DNA from: Jhaorihella thermophila
Lineage (GTDB): Bacteria > Pseudomonadota > Alphaproteobacteria > Rhodobacterales > Rhodobacteraceae
Direction: 5' to 3'
Length of the DNA: 64,000 nt
NCBI RefSeq assembly: GCF_900108275.1
Contig: NZ_FNVD01000001.1
Coordinates: 124,001-188,000, forward strand
The notes beneath the pieces were generated by a model. The model ran no database searches. It worked only from the letters and a program-made list of their open reading frames with translations, and was not told where the DNA came from. Positions within the stretch are counted from its first letter, which is position 1. Each line of letters opens with the position of its first letter. Below are positions 38,326 to 47,005 of this stretch, piece after piece. A program made the translations under genes and the position numbers.

Positions 38326-38991
38326 ATGTGCGGACGCTTTGCCATAAATGTGCCCATTGACGCGATGGCCCGGCTTTTCGCGGCCCGGCCGGCGAACGAC
38401 CTGCCGCCGGTTCCGAACTACAACGTCTGCCCGACGAACCGGATCCACGTCGTGCGTGGCTCGGATACCGGGCGCCAACTGGTGGGCATGCGATGGGGCT
38501 TCCTGCCGTACTGGTACAAGAGCGAAACCGACGGCCCGCTTCTGATCAACGCGCGTGCCGAAACCCTCGCGGACAAACCCGCCTTCCGCGCGGCCTGTCG
38601 CGAACGGCGCTGCATCGTGGTGGCCTCGGGGTTCTACGAATGGCACAAGACGCCGGAAGGCAGGCGCTTGCCCTGGTACATCTACCGCAGGGACGGGGCG
38701 CCGATGGCGCTGGGCGGCATCTGGCAGAACTGGGGCACGGATCACCCGATCGCCACCTGCGCCATCGTCACCACGCCCGCCAACGCTGGGATTTCTTCGA
38801 TCCACAGCCGGATGCCGCTGATCCTCGAACCGCCCGACTGGCCGCTCTGGCTGGGCGAGGCCGGAAAGGGCGCCGCGCGCCTGATGGTGCCCGCGGATGA
38901 CGAGGTTCTGGGCTTCCACCGCGTCTCCACGGCGGTCAATTCCAATCGCGCCACCGGATCGCGGCTGATCGAACCGATCGACGCGGACTGA
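38326..38991 (+). CDS. SRAP (SOS response-associated peptidase) family, YedK/HMCES-like
   Basis: The 221-residue protein begins MCGRF, so the catalytic Cys2 is exposed after Met removal. The other catalytic residues align exactly with E. coli YedK: Asn75 in LLINARAET, Glu105 in GFYEWHK, and His160 in SSIHSRMP. The protein forms a stable thiazolidine cross-link with abasic sites in single-stranded DNA to protect them. I see no GTTC-N7-GTTC LexA box upstream, so SOS control is not evident here. Confidence 0.95.
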   Translation: MCGRFAINVPIDAMARLFAARPANDLPPVPNYNVCPTNRIHVVRGSDTGRQLVGMRWGFLPYWYKSETDGPLLINARAETLADKPAFRAACRERRCIVVASGFYEWHKTPEGRRLPWYIYRRDGAPMALGGIWQNWGTDHPIATCAIVTTPANAGISSIHSRMPLILEPPDWPLWLGEAGKGAARLMVPADDEVLGFHRVSTAVNSNRATGSRLIEPIDAD

Positions 38992-38999
38992 TCCAACCC

Positions 39000-39048
39000 G
39001 CTTCTTTCTGGTTCCAAATACCCCGGGGGTCCGGGGGCTGGCCCCCGG
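39000..39048 (-). repeat. Dispersed hairpin-core repeat, class 2 (copy F)
   Basis: Read on minus, an 8-bp stem CCGGGGGC/GCCCCCGG is followed by the core GGGTATTTG, GA, ACCAGAAAGAAGC (39000-39022). It starts 8 bases after the SRAP stop, between two plus-strand genes and antisense to them. Confidence 0.8.
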
Positions 39049-39108
39049 TTCCACGCTTGCCTCAAGCGGTACGCTTCCGGTTTCGCACAATCCGCGCTAG
39101 AGGGGCGC

Positions 39109-40197
39109 ATGGCCATCGAATACACGTCCCTCGCCGACATCCTGAATCACGGTTTCGACACCGTGATCGACGTGCGCAGTCCCGCCGAATATGCCGAAGA
39201 CCACGTGCCGGGTGCGATCAACCTGCCCGTGCTCGACGACGAGGAGCGCGCCCGCGTTGGAACCATATACAAACAGCAAAGCCCCTTTCTCGCGCGAAAG
39301 ATCGGTGCCGCATTGGTATTCCGCAACGCCGCCGATCATATCGAGCTGCGCCTGATGGACCGTTCCGGCGGCTGGCGGCCGCTGGTCTACTGCTGGCGGG
39401 GCGGACAGAGATCGGGATCCTTCACATGGTTGCTGCAGCAGATCGGGTGGCGGGCGGATTCGGTGCAAGGCGGCTACCAGACCTATCGACGGCTTGTGAA
39501 CCGTTATCTCTACAATGACGCGCTGCCGCACCGGCTGATCGCGCTCGACGGCTATACCGGAACCGCCAAGACCGAACTGCTGGGGCTGTTGCGCGTCAGG
39601 GGCGTGCAGGTAATCGACCTTGAAGGCCTGGCCGCGCACCGTGGTTCGCTACTGGGCGAGATGTCCGATCCGCAACCCGGCCAGAAGGCCTTCGAGACCC
39701 GCCTGGCGGTGGAATTGACCGCGCTGGATCCGACCCGGCCGGTAGTGGTCGAGGCCGAGTCGAGCAAGATCGGCGCCCGGATTCTGCCGCCCAGTCTCTG
39801 GCAGGCGATGAAAGTCGCGCCGAGGATCGAGATCGTCGCTCCGATCGAGGCGCGGGCGCGGTATCTGGCGCGCGCCTACGAGGACATCCTGTCCGATTCC
39901 GAGCGGTTGCAGTGCAAGCTGCGTCCGCTCAAGGCGCACCGTGGGCGCGATGTGGTGGAGGGGTGGTTTTCGCTGATCGAGGCGGGCGATCGCGTGGGTC
40001 TGACCCGGGCTCTGATGGAGCAGCATTATGACCCGTCCTACGCCAAGTCGCGCAGGGCGGTGGGCGCGCCTGTCGTCGCGCGGATCAAGACGCCGGGGCT
40101 CGAGCCGGCGGATCTCGAGGACGTGGCGGCAGGGATCGAACGGGTCCTGGGCGAAGTTGGCCAGGAGGAAGAAATCGGGGTAAAATCGGAAAAGTGA
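39109..40197 (+). CDS. mnmH: tRNA 2-selenouridine/geranyl-2-thiouridine synthase
   Basis: MnmH (SelU/YbbB) replaces sulfur with selenium in the wobble 2-thiouridine of certain tRNAs via a geranylated intermediate. The 362-residue protein has an N-terminal rhodanese domain (DVRSPAEYAEDHVPGAINLPV) with the active Cys95 in VYCWRGGQRSGSF, and a P-loop domain with GYTGTAKTELL (148-158). Selenium use would need selenophosphate synthase (SelD), which is not in this window. A class 1 repeat follows 27 bp after the stop. Confidence 0.93.
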   Translation: MAIEYTSLADILNHGFDTVIDVRSPAEYAEDHVPGAINLPVLDDEERARVGTIYKQQSPFLARKIGAALVFRNAADHIELRLMDRSGGWRPLVYCWRGGQRSGSFTWLLQQIGWRADSVQGGYQTYRRLVNRYLYNDALPHRLIALDGYTGTAKTELLGLLRVRGVQVIDLEGLAAHRGSLLGEMSDPQPGQKAFETRLAVELTALDPTRPVVVEAESSKIGARILPPSLWQAMKVAPRIEIVAPIEARARYLARAYEDILSDSERLQCKLRPLKAHRGRDVVEGWFSLIEAGDRVGLTRALMEQHYDPSYAKSRRAVGAPVVARIKTPGLEPADLEDVAAGIERVLGEVGQEEEIGVKSEK

Positions 40198-40223
40198 GTT
40201 GGCGGAACCGAAAGATGGTTTCG

Positions 40224-40299
40224 GATTGGCTGCGCCAATCCGACTGATGCGAGGGGCTCTGCCCCTCGCGCTCCCCGGAGTATTTGCAGCAAGATGAAA
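40224..40299 (+). repeat. Hairpin-core repeat, class 1 (copy C)
   Basis: Two stems (GATTGG/CCAATC at 40224-40240, and GCGAGGGGC/GCCCCTCGC at 40249-40269) precede the core CCCCGGAGTATTTGC then AGCAAGATGAAAG (40273-40299). The segment from TCCGAC through the core aligns with copy B downstream of soxG. It lies between mnmH and dctB, both on plus. Confidence 0.8.
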
Positions 40300-40416
40300 G
40301 AGTCCCTTGGTTCTGGCCGCATGGGCGGGCGCCGCGCTGGTCTGGCCTGATATTGCCGGCCCGTCGGGCGGCTAAAGTCGTTCAAGCCGGCGGAAAGCTG
40401 GGTTAGGTTGCGGTCG

Positions 40417-42159
40417 ATGGAACGGAACCGAAGATGGATCGTGCCGGCCTTTTTGCTGGCGGTGGGGGTGCTTGCAGGCGCGGTTTGGCGCTATGGCTAT
40501 CTGCAGGCGCTGGACCAGCTGGCCCGGCGGGGCCGGGCCGATCTGGAACTGGCCAGCGACCGGCTGAGCACGCAGTTGCAGGTCTATCGCGAACTGGCCG
40601 TTCTGATGGCCGATCACCCGGTGCTGGACGGGCTTGATGATCCGTCGCGGCGCGTGGCGGCGCGGGACGTTCTGACCGAGGTGGCGGACAAGACCTCGGC
40701 CTTTGACATCTATTTTGTCGCCCCTGACGGCACGGTTCTGGTCTCGGCCCGTGGCGGCGCGGGACGGTCCGTCGCCGGGTCGGCGCAGTTCCGGCGTGCG
40801 ATGCAGGGGGCGTTGGGCAGCGATCACGGCGTCGATTCCGCCGGCGGGCACCGGGTTTACAGCTATGCCGCGCCGGTCTTTGGCGCAGGGGGGCGTGTGC
40901 GCGGGGCGCTGGTGGTGGTCGCCGATGTCGAGGACGTGGAGAGCACTTGGCGGGGCAGCGCGCCGGTGGTCTATTTCACCGATACGCGCGGAGAGGTGTT
41001 CATCACCAACCGTTCGGAACTGCTGTTCTGGCAGCGGCCCGAGGGCTGGGTGGGGCTGCGGCCCGCGCAAGGGGCGGCGGCGGCCTTTGACGTGCAGACC
41101 ATCGGGCGGCATGAAATCTGGCGGCTGGGGTGGGGGCCTTATGTGCCGGCCCGCGCGCTGCATCTGTCGCGGCCGCTGCCGGTGATCGGCCTGACCGGAG
41201 AGGTGCTGGTCGATGTCGGGCCCGCGCGGCGGCTGGCGGGGTTGCAGGCGGCGGCCATCGCGGCGGTCTGTCTGGCCTTTGGCGCGGTGCTCTACATGAC
41301 GATGGAGCGTCGCCGGGCGCTGGCCGAGGCAAACGCCGAGCTGGAGCAAAGGGTGGAGGCGCGCACGCGCGAGCTGTCCGACACCAACCGGCGGCTGCTG
41401 CGCGAAATCGAGGAACGCCACGAGGCAGAGGCGGCGCTGCGGCGGGCCCAGGCGGAGCTGGTGCAGGCGGGCAAGCTGAGCGCGCTGGGGCAGATGAGCG
41501 CGGGCATCAGTCACGAGTTGAACCAGCCGCTGATGGCGATCCAGCAGTTCGCCGAAAACGGCGCGGCGCTGTTGGAAAGGGGGCGGGTGGAGACGGCCGC
41601 GCGAAATCTGGACCGGATCGCGCAGCTGGCGGCGCGGGCGGCGCGGATCATCCGCAACCTGCGCGCCTTTGCCCGCAACGAGGCGGAGCCGCCGGCGCGG
41701 ATCGATCTGGTGGCGGTGGTGACGGCGGCGGTGGAACTGACCGAGGCGCGGCTGCGCGCCGAAAGCGTCGTGCTGGACTGGGTGCCGCCGGATGGACCCG
41801 TTTACGCCTGGGGCGGCGAGGTGCGGCTGGGGCAGGTTCTCATCAACCTCATCAACAATGCCGCCGACGCGATGGCCGATCAGGGCGACCGCCGGATCCG
41901 CATCCGCATCGAGGATGGCGATCGGCTGGCGGTGACCGTCGCCGACAACGGCCCCGGCATCGTCGATCCGGACCGGATCTTCGAACCCTTCTATTCCACC
42001 AAGGAGGTCGGCGGCGGCATGGGGCTGGGGCTGTCGATTTCCTATGGTATCGTTCAAAGCTTTGGCGGCAATATCCGTGGCGCCAACAGCCCCGAGGGCG
42101 GCGCCGTGTTCACCGTCGAACTGGATCGCTGGCAGGAAGGAGAGGAGCAGGCCGCATGA
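40417..42159 (+). CDS. dctB: C4-dicarboxylate sensor histidine kinase
   Basis: DctB senses periplasmic C4-dicarboxylates and phosphorylates DctD. The 580-residue protein has a transmembrane segment (WIVPAFLLAVGVLAGAV), a periplasmic double-PAS/Cache region (about 30-270, with FDIYFVAPDGTVLVSARGG), a second helix (about 275-293), a coiled coil (about 300-345), the H-box SAGISHELNQP with His366, and the ATPase core INLINNAADAM, DNGPGI and GMGLGLSISYGI. The ATG at 40417 is preferred over a TTG three codons upstream. Its stop overlaps dctD by 4 bp. Confidence 0.93.
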   Translation: MERNRRWIVPAFLLAVGVLAGAVWRYGYLQALDQLARRGRADLELASDRLSTQLQVYRELAVLMADHPVLDGLDDPSRRVAARDVLTEVADKTSAFDIYFVAPDGTVLVSARGGAGRSVAGSAQFRRAMQGALGSDHGVDSAGGHRVYSYAAPVFGAGGRVRGALVVVADVEDVESTWRGSAPVVYFTDTRGEVFITNRSELLFWQRPEGWVGLRPAQGAAAAFDVQTIGRHEIWRLGWGPYVPARALHLSRPLPVIGLTGEVLVDVGPARRLAGLQAAAIAAVCLAFGAVLYMTMERRRALAEANAELEQRVEARTRELSDTNRRLLREIEERHEAEAALRRAQAELVQAGKLSALGQMSAGISHELNQPLMAIQQFAENGAALLERGRVETAARNLDRIAQLAARAARIIRNLRAFARNEAEPPARIDLVAVVTAAVELTEARLRAESVVLDWVPPDGPVYAWGGEVRLGQVLINLINNAADAMADQGDRRIRIRIEDGDRLAVTVADNGPGIVDPDRIFEPFYSTKEVGGGMGLGLSISYGIVQSFGGNIRGANSPEGGAVFTVELDRWQEGEEQAA

Positions 42160-43373
42160 CCGATCCGGTGCTTCTGGTCGATGACGACATCGAGGTGCGC
42201 GAGGCGCTGGCGCAGACGCTGGAGCTGGCGGACCTGCGCCCGATCGCGGTGGGGTCGTTCGTGGCGGCCAAGGACCACATCACCCGCGATTTCCCCGGCG
42301 TGATCCTGTCGGACATCCGCATGCCGGGCCGCGACGGGTTCCATTTGCTGGCCCATGCGCGCGAGGTGGACGAGGATCTGCCGGTGATCCTGCTGACGGG
42401 CGAGGGCGACATCCCGATGGCATTGCGCGCGGTGGAGCAGGGGGCGTTCGGGTTTCTCGAAAAGCCCTGTTCGCCGTCGGACCTGGTGGCCGAGCTGCGC
42501 AAGGCGCTGGAACGTCGCCGGGCGGTGATGCAGGACCGGGCCGAGCGGGTCCGGCGCGAAGCCGGCGATCCGGCGGCGCGGTTGATCTTTGGCGTGTCCG
42601 AACTGGCGCAGGATTTGCGGGCGCGGGTGCGCGAACTGGCGCGGCTGGGCACCGACGTTCTGGTGATCGGCCCGCCGGGTAGCGGCACGCCGAAGGTGGC
42701 CGAGGTGGTACATCTGTGCGCGCCCGCCGCGCAGGGGCCGTTCGAGAAACACGCCGCGCAGGGGCTGGGCCGGGCTGCGCTGGCGCAGGCGCTGGAGGCG
42801 GCGGTGGGCGGGTCGCTGTTTCTGGACGAAATCGCGCGGCTGCCTGCGGACACGCAACTGGCGCTGGTCGCGGCGCTGGAAGAGAAGGGGGCGCCCCGGC
42901 TGATTGCGGGGTCAACGGTTCCGCTGGACGAGGACACAATCCACCCCGACCTGTTCTATCGCCTTCAGGTCGGCACGGTGCGCATCCCGTCACTGGCCGA
43001 GCGCCCCGAGGACATCCCCGTGCTGTTCCGCCACTATGTCGAACAGGCCGCCGAACAGGCCGGGATCGCCCCGCCCGAGGTCACGCCCGAACACACCGCC
43101 GCGCTGATGGCGCAGGACTGGCCCGGGAATGCCCGGTCGCTGATGAGCGCGGCGATGCGCTTTGTCCTGGGCATGCCCGACGAGGTGACGCAGGCCGCCG
43201 ACCTGGGACTGGCCGAGCAGATGGCGCGGGTGGAACGGTCGCTGCTGATCGCCGCGCTGGGGCGGCACAACGGGCGGGCATCCGCCGCGGCGCAGGCGCT
43301 CAAGCTGCCGCGCAAGACCTTCTACGACAAGCTGGCCCGGCACGGGATTCGCCCCGAGAACTACAGGCGCTAA
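42156..43373 (+). CDS. dctD: DctD-type response regulator with a degenerate AAA+ domain
   Basis: The 405-residue regulator has a receiver domain (acidic VDDD at 8-11, phospho-acceptor Asp53, Lys103), a shortened AAA+ region (about 145-310), and a Fis-type helix-turn-helix (NGRASAAAQALKLPRKTFYDKL). The Walker A loop is GPPGSGTPK, lacking the usual GK, Walker B is GGSLFLDEI, and the DLFYRL arginine segment is kept. The stretch between GPFE and GGSLF is only about 21 residues, so the whole GAFTGA sigma-54 loop is absent. It probably activates a sigma-70-type promoter. The likely targets are the palindromes upstream of dctP. Confidence 0.9.
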   Translation: MTDPVLLVDDDIEVREALAQTLELADLRPIAVGSFVAAKDHITRDFPGVILSDIRMPGRDGFHLLAHAREVDEDLPVILLTGEGDIPMALRAVEQGAFGFLEKPCSPSDLVAELRKALERRRAVMQDRAERVRREAGDPAARLIFGVSELAQDLRARVRELARLGTDVLVIGPPGSGTPKVAEVVHLCAPAAQGPFEKHAAQGLGRAALAQALEAAVGGSLFLDEIARLPADTQLALVAALEEKGAPRLIAGSTVPLDEDTIHPDLFYRLQVGTVRIPSLAERPEDIPVLFRHYVEQAAEQAGIAPPEVTPEHTAALMAQDWPGNARSLMSAAMRFVLGMPDEVTQAADLGLAEQMARVERSLLIAALGRHNGRASAAAQALKLPRKTFYDKLARHGIRPENYRR

Positions 43374-43376
43374 CAT

Positions 43377-43396
43377 TTGTGCGAAATTTCGCACAA
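43377..43396. promoter_or_regulatory. DctD operator 1, perfect 20-bp palindrome
   Basis: TTGTGCGAAATTTCGCACAA is a perfect palindrome starting 4 bases after the dctD stop, 217 bp upstream of dctP. Its TGTGCG-N6-CGCACA core matches the form of DctD sites upstream of dct transport genes. Confidence 0.75.
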
Positions 43397-43410
43397 TGTC
43401 GGTGACGGGC

Positions 43411-43428
43411 TGTGTGAAATCCCGCACA
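43411..43428. promoter_or_regulatory. DctD operator 2, imperfect copy
   Basis: TGTGTGAAATCCCGCACA is the same TGTGCG-N6-CGCACA site with one mismatch in the left arm. Its centre is 33 bp from operator 1, about three helical turns, suitable for two dimers on one DNA face. Confidence 0.7.
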
Positions 43429-43613
43429 TGACGTGGCGTCGTTTTGATTCATCGGATATGGCAGATTCCACAAGCAACGGAAAACAAAGCGATTTCCCGG
43501 GATTCGGCGAATCGGCAACCAAGGGCTTGAGCGATTCGCGCCGACTCGCTTGACTCCTCGCGACGCCACGGAACTCCGTGCGCGCCCCAGTATTCTCGAA
43601 ACCGGAGGAGAAC

Positions 43614-44621
43614 ATGCTCAAATTTCTGACCACCGCGGCCACGGCTCTGGCGCTCACTGCCACGGCCGCCCTGGCCAACCCCGAAGGGTGCGACGACGGC
43701 GAGATCGTCGTCAAGTTCAGCCACGTCACCAACACCGACAAGCACCCCAAGGGGATCGCTGCCGAGTTGCTGAAGACGCGCGTCAACAAGGAAATGGACG
43801 GCAAGATGTGCATGGAGGTCTACCCGAACTCCACGCTCTACAACGACAACAAGGTGCTTGAGGCGATCCTGCAGGGCGACGTGCAGCTGGCCGCGCCGTC
43901 GCTGTCGAAGTTCGAGAAGTTCACCAAGAAGTTCCGCATCTTCGACCTGCCGTTCATGTTCAAGGACATCAACGCCGTCGATGCGTTCCAGGCCTCGGAT
44001 GCTGGGCAGGCGCTGCTGGATTCGATGCAGAAGCGCGGCCTGCAGGGGCTGGCCTACTGGCACAACGGCATGAAGCAGATGTCGGCCAACAAGCCGCTCA
44101 TCCACCCCTCGGACGCCAACGGGTTGAAGTTCCGCGTGCAGTCCTCGGATGTTCTGGTGGCGCAGATGGAGGCGATCGGCGGCAGTCCGCAGAAGATGGC
44201 CTTTTCCGAAGTCTACGGCGCGCTGCAGCAGGGGGTCGTGGACGGCCAGGAAAACACCTGGTCCAACATCTACGGCAAGAAGTTCTTCGAGGTGCAGGAC
44301 GGCGTGACCGAGACCAACCACGGCATCATCGACTATCTGGTGGTGACCAGCGTGGACTGGCTGGACAGCCTGCCCGAAGACGTGCGTGAGCAGTTCCTGA
44401 CGATCCTGAAAGAGGTCACCGAGACGCGGAACAAGGAATCGACCAAGGTGAACGAAGAGGCCAAGCAGGCGATCATCGCGGCCGGCGGCGTGGTCCGCAC
44501 CCTGACGCCGGAACAGCGCCAAGAATGGGTCGATGCGATGAAGCCGGTCTGGGAAAAGTTCAAGGATGACGTCGGGCAGGACATGATCGACGCCGCCCAG
44601 GCGATCAACGCGAGCATGTAA
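43614..44621 (+). CDS. dctP: TRAP dicarboxylate transporter, periplasmic binding protein
   Basis: DctP captures C4-dicarboxylates (malate, succinate, fumarate) for the DctQM permease. The 335-residue protein has a signal peptide (MLKFLTTAATALALTATAALA), DGEIVVKFSHVTNTDKHPKG (the family opening), LAYWHNGMKQMSANKPL, GLKFRVQSSDV with the conserved substrate-carboxylate Arg, and QQGVVDGQENTWSNIYGKKF. The ATG at 43614 follows GGAGGAG. A strong terminator lies 16 bp after the stop, before dctQ. Confidence 0.95.
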   Translation: MLKFLTTAATALALTATAALANPEGCDDGEIVVKFSHVTNTDKHPKGIAAELLKTRVNKEMDGKMCMEVYPNSTLYNDNKVLEAILQGDVQLAAPSLSKFEKFTKKFRIFDLPFMFKDINAVDAFQASDAGQALLDSMQKRGLQGLAYWHNGMKQMSANKPLIHPSDANGLKFRVQSSDVLVAQMEAIGGSPQKMAFSEVYGALQQGVVDGQENTWSNIYGKKFFEVQDGVTETNHGIIDYLVVTSVDWLDSLPEDVREQFLTILKEVTETRNKESTKVNEEAKQAIIAAGGVVRTLTPEQRQEWVDAMKPVWEKFKDDVGQDMIDAAQAINASM

Positions 44622-44637
44622 GCCACCGCTCACCTGT

Positions 44638-44675
44638 GGGCGCGGCAGGAAAGGATGGCCTGCCGCGCCCTTTTT
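44638..44675 (+). terminator. Strong intrinsic terminator between dctP and dctQM
   Basis: GGGCGCGGCAGG and CCTGCCGCGCCC form a perfect 12-bp stem with a short loop, followed by TTTTT. It should end most dctP transcripts and let a minority continue into dctQM. Confidence 0.85.
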
Positions 44676-44713
44676 GCAAGAGATTTCCGACACAGCGGAA
44701 CGGGGGAGGGCCG

Positions 44714-45376
44714 ATGCAGGACCATCGGAGTTCGTTCATCGACCGCATCGAGGAGACGCTGATCGCGGTGATCCTCGGGGCCATGACGGTCATCACTTTC
44801 GCCAACGTGATCGCGCGCAAGGCGTTCAATTCCAACATCCTGTGGGCGCTGGAACTCACCGTGTTCCTGTTTGCCTGGCTGGTGCTGCTGGGCGCGTCCT
44901 ATCTGGTCAAGAAAAAGGCGCATCTTGGCGTGGACGCGATCATCAACATGCTTCGGCCGGGCCCTCGCAGGGCGCTGGCGCTGATCGCGGCGGGCTTGTG
45001 CATCGTGTTTTCCTTTCTCCTGCTCAAGGGATCGTGGGACTACTGGGCCAATTTCGCCAATCTGCCGGGCACCGAGGGGCGCTGGTTCCCCACCGGGTTC
45101 GAGGACAAGTTCCGCCCCAAGGGCTGGTACGAGGTCAACGACATCCCAATGCCCGATGCGCTGCGGTTCATCGAGGGGCCGATGAATGACGGCGACCATT
45201 ACGAAAAGCTGCCGCGGTTCATTCCCTACGCGGTGCTGCCGCTCAGCATGGCGCTGCTGTTTTATCGGTTCTTGGTGGTGGCGGTTCATATCTGGCGCGG
45301 CGACATCGACCGCATGATCGCCAGCCACGAGGTCGAAGACGACGTCGCGGATGCCCGCGCGCATCAGGAGGGCTGA
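44714..45376 (+). CDS. dctQ: TRAP transporter small permease
   Basis: DctQ is the four-helix small membrane subunit that pairs with DctM. The 220-residue protein shows the family pattern FIDRIEETLIAVILGAMTVITFANVIARKAF (in parts), ELTVFLFAWLVLLGASYLVKKKAHLGVD across helix 2, and an unusually long periplasmic segment (about 105-170, with WFPTGFEDKF) before the last helix. The ATG at 44714 has GGGGGAGG upstream. It is 5 bp from dctM. Confidence 0.92.
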   Translation: MQDHRSSFIDRIEETLIAVILGAMTVITFANVIARKAFNSNILWALELTVFLFAWLVLLGASYLVKKKAHLGVDAIINMLRPGPRRALALIAAGLCIVFSFLLLKGSWDYWANFANLPGTEGRWFPTGFEDKFRPKGWYEVNDIPMPDALRFIEGPMNDGDHYEKLPRFIPYAVLPLSMALLFYRFLVVAVHIWRGDIDRMIASHEVEDDVADARAHQEG

Positions 45377-45381
45377 AGCCG

Positions 45382-46776
45382 ATGACCGTTGCCATTCTTT
45401 TCCTGATGGTCGTGGGAATGCTGCTGATCGGCGTGCCGATCGCGGTGTCGCTGGGTCTGTCGTCGATCCTCTTCCTGCTGGCGTTCTCGGACAGCTCGCT
45501 GGCCTCGATTGCCCAGACCCTGTTTTCGGCCTTCGAGGGGCATTACACGCTTCTGGCGATCCCCTTCTTCATTCTCGCCTCGTCCTTCATGTCCACCGGC
45601 GGGGTGGCGCGGCGGATCATCCGCTTCTCGATCGCCTGCGTGGGGCATCTGCGCGGGGGGCTGGCAATCTCGGGCGTGTTCGCCTGCATGCTGTTCGCGG
45701 CGCTGTCGGGGTCGTCGCCGGCGACCGTGGTAGCGATCGGGACCATCGTCATCGCGGCGATGCGGCAGGCGGGCTATACCAAGGAATTCGCCGCGGGCGT
45801 GATCTGCAATGCGGGCACGCTGGGCATCCTGATCCCGCCGTCGATCGTCATGGTGGTCTATGCCGCCGCCGTCGAGGTGTCGGTGGGGCGGATGTTCCTG
45901 GCCGGGGTCATTCCGGGCTTGGTCGCGGGGCTGATGCTGATGGTGGCGATCTATGTGATGGCGCGCATCAAGGGCATGCCCAAGGGCGACTGGCAGGGCT
46001 GGGGCGAGATCTGGGACAGCTTCCGCGAGGCCTTCTGGGGGCTGATGCTGATCGTCATCATCATGGTGGGTATCTACGGCATCCCCGGTGTCACGGGCGC
46101 CTTCTTCACCCCGACCGAGGCCGCGGCGGTGGCCTCCGTCTATGCCTTTTTCGTGGCATCCTTCATCTATCGGGACATGGGGCCGCTGAAGACCGAAGGC
46201 GAGGGGCGCAACCTGACGCTGCTGGAGAACCCCAAGGCGCTGGTCACCGCGTTCTTTCATCGCGACACGGTGCACACGCTGTTCGAGGCCGGCAAGCTCA
46301 CGATCATGCTGATGTTCGTGATCGCCAATGCGCTGATCCTGAAACATGTGCTGACCGACGAGCAGGTGCCGCAGCACATCGCCGAGGCGATGCTGTCGGC
46401 GGGGCTGGGGCCGGTGACCTTTCTGATCGTGGTCAACGTGATCCTGCTGATCGGCGGGCAGTTCATGGAGCCGTCGGGGCTGCTGGTGATCGTGGCGCCG
46501 CTGGTGTTCCCGATCGCGATCGAGCTGGGGATCGATCCGATCCATCTGGGCATCATCATGGTGGTGAACATGGAGATCGGCATGATCACGCCGCCGGTGG
46601 GTCTGAACCTGTTCGTGACTTCGGGCGTGGCGGGGATGCCGATGATGCGGGTGGTCACGGCGGCGCTGCCGTTTCTCGCGGTGCTGTTCGTGTTCCTGAT
46701 CCTGGTGACTTATGTGCCCTGGCTGTCCACTTTCCTGCCCAACACGCTGATGGGGCCGGAGATCGTGACCAAATAG
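45382..46776 (+). CDS. dctM: TRAP transporter large permease
   Basis: DctM is the sodium-coupled elevator transport subunit. The 464-residue protein has about 12 membrane segments with the family motifs GVPIAVSLGLSS, ALSGSSPATVVAIGTIV, GTLGILIPPSIVMVVYA, and GMITPPVGLNLFV near the C-terminus. It takes dicarboxylates from DctP into the cytosol. A terminator lies about 38 bp after the stop. Confidence 0.95.
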   Translation: MTVAILFLMVVGMLLIGVPIAVSLGLSSILFLLAFSDSSLASIAQTLFSAFEGHYTLLAIPFFILASSFMSTGGVARRIIRFSIACVGHLRGGLAISGVFACMLFAALSGSSPATVVAIGTIVIAAMRQAGYTKEFAAGVICNAGTLGILIPPSIVMVVYAAAVEVSVGRMFLAGVIPGLVAGLMLMVAIYVMARIKGMPKGDWQGWGEIWDSFREAFWGLMLIVIIMVGIYGIPGVTGAFFTPTEAAAVASVYAFFVASFIYRDMGPLKTEGEGRNLTLLENPKALVTAFFHRDTVHTLFEAGKLTIMLMFVIANALILKHVLTDEQVPQHIAEAMLSAGLGPVTFLIVVNVILLIGGQFMEPSGLLVIVAPLVFPIAIELGIDPIHLGIIMVVNMEIGMITPPVGLNLFVTSGVAGMPMMRVVTAALPFLAVLFVFLILVTYVPWLSTFLPNTLMGPEIVTK

Positions 46777-46813
46777 CGCGCTGCCGCGCAAGGTCGTTTT
46801 CCGCATGGAGAGG

Positions 46814-46845
46814 CGCCGTCCCCGGTCCGGGGGCGGCGTTTCGTT
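46814..46845 (+). terminator. Terminator of dctQM
   Basis: CGCCG-CCCCGG pairs with CCGGGG-CGGCG in a long GC stem with minor mismatches (46814-46838), followed by TTTCGTT. It precedes a class 2 repeat and the tup operon. Confidence 0.75.
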
Positions 46846-46861
46846 GCAAGTGTCGGAACTT

Positions 46862-46887
46862 GGGTATTTGGGACCAGAAAGAAGCAG
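46862..46887 (+). repeat. Dispersed repeat, class 2 core (copy G)
   Basis: GGGTATTTG, GG, ACCAGAAAGAAGCAG. It follows the dctM terminator by 16 bases and lies about 120 bp upstream of tupB, in the direction of both genes. Confidence 0.8.
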
Positions 46888-47005
46888 CGGCGGGGGGGAC
46901 GTCGTGCCCTGGCCCGGAGTGTCGCGCACAGAAATGTGTGGCGGGTCGGAGCTTTCCTTCGTTATCCTGCATCACACGCAAGGAAGGGGAGAATTCAGGG
47001 AGGAA

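Noticed and set aside
43588-43605. CCCCAGTATTCTCGAAAC before dctP as another class 1 repeat
   Set aside because: It shares only CCCC and AGTATT, lacks the CGG and the AAGATGAAG end, and overlaps the dctP ribosome-binding region.
43440-43613. A sigma-54 (-24/-12) promoter for dctP
   Set aside because: TGGCAG...AAGC near 43459 has the wrong spacing between GG and GC. No TGGCAC-N5-TTGC match was found.
46955-46985. A ModE-type molybdate/tungstate operator upstream of tupB
   Set aside because: Only a half-site-like TCGTTATC is visible and no inverted partner follows at the expected spacing.
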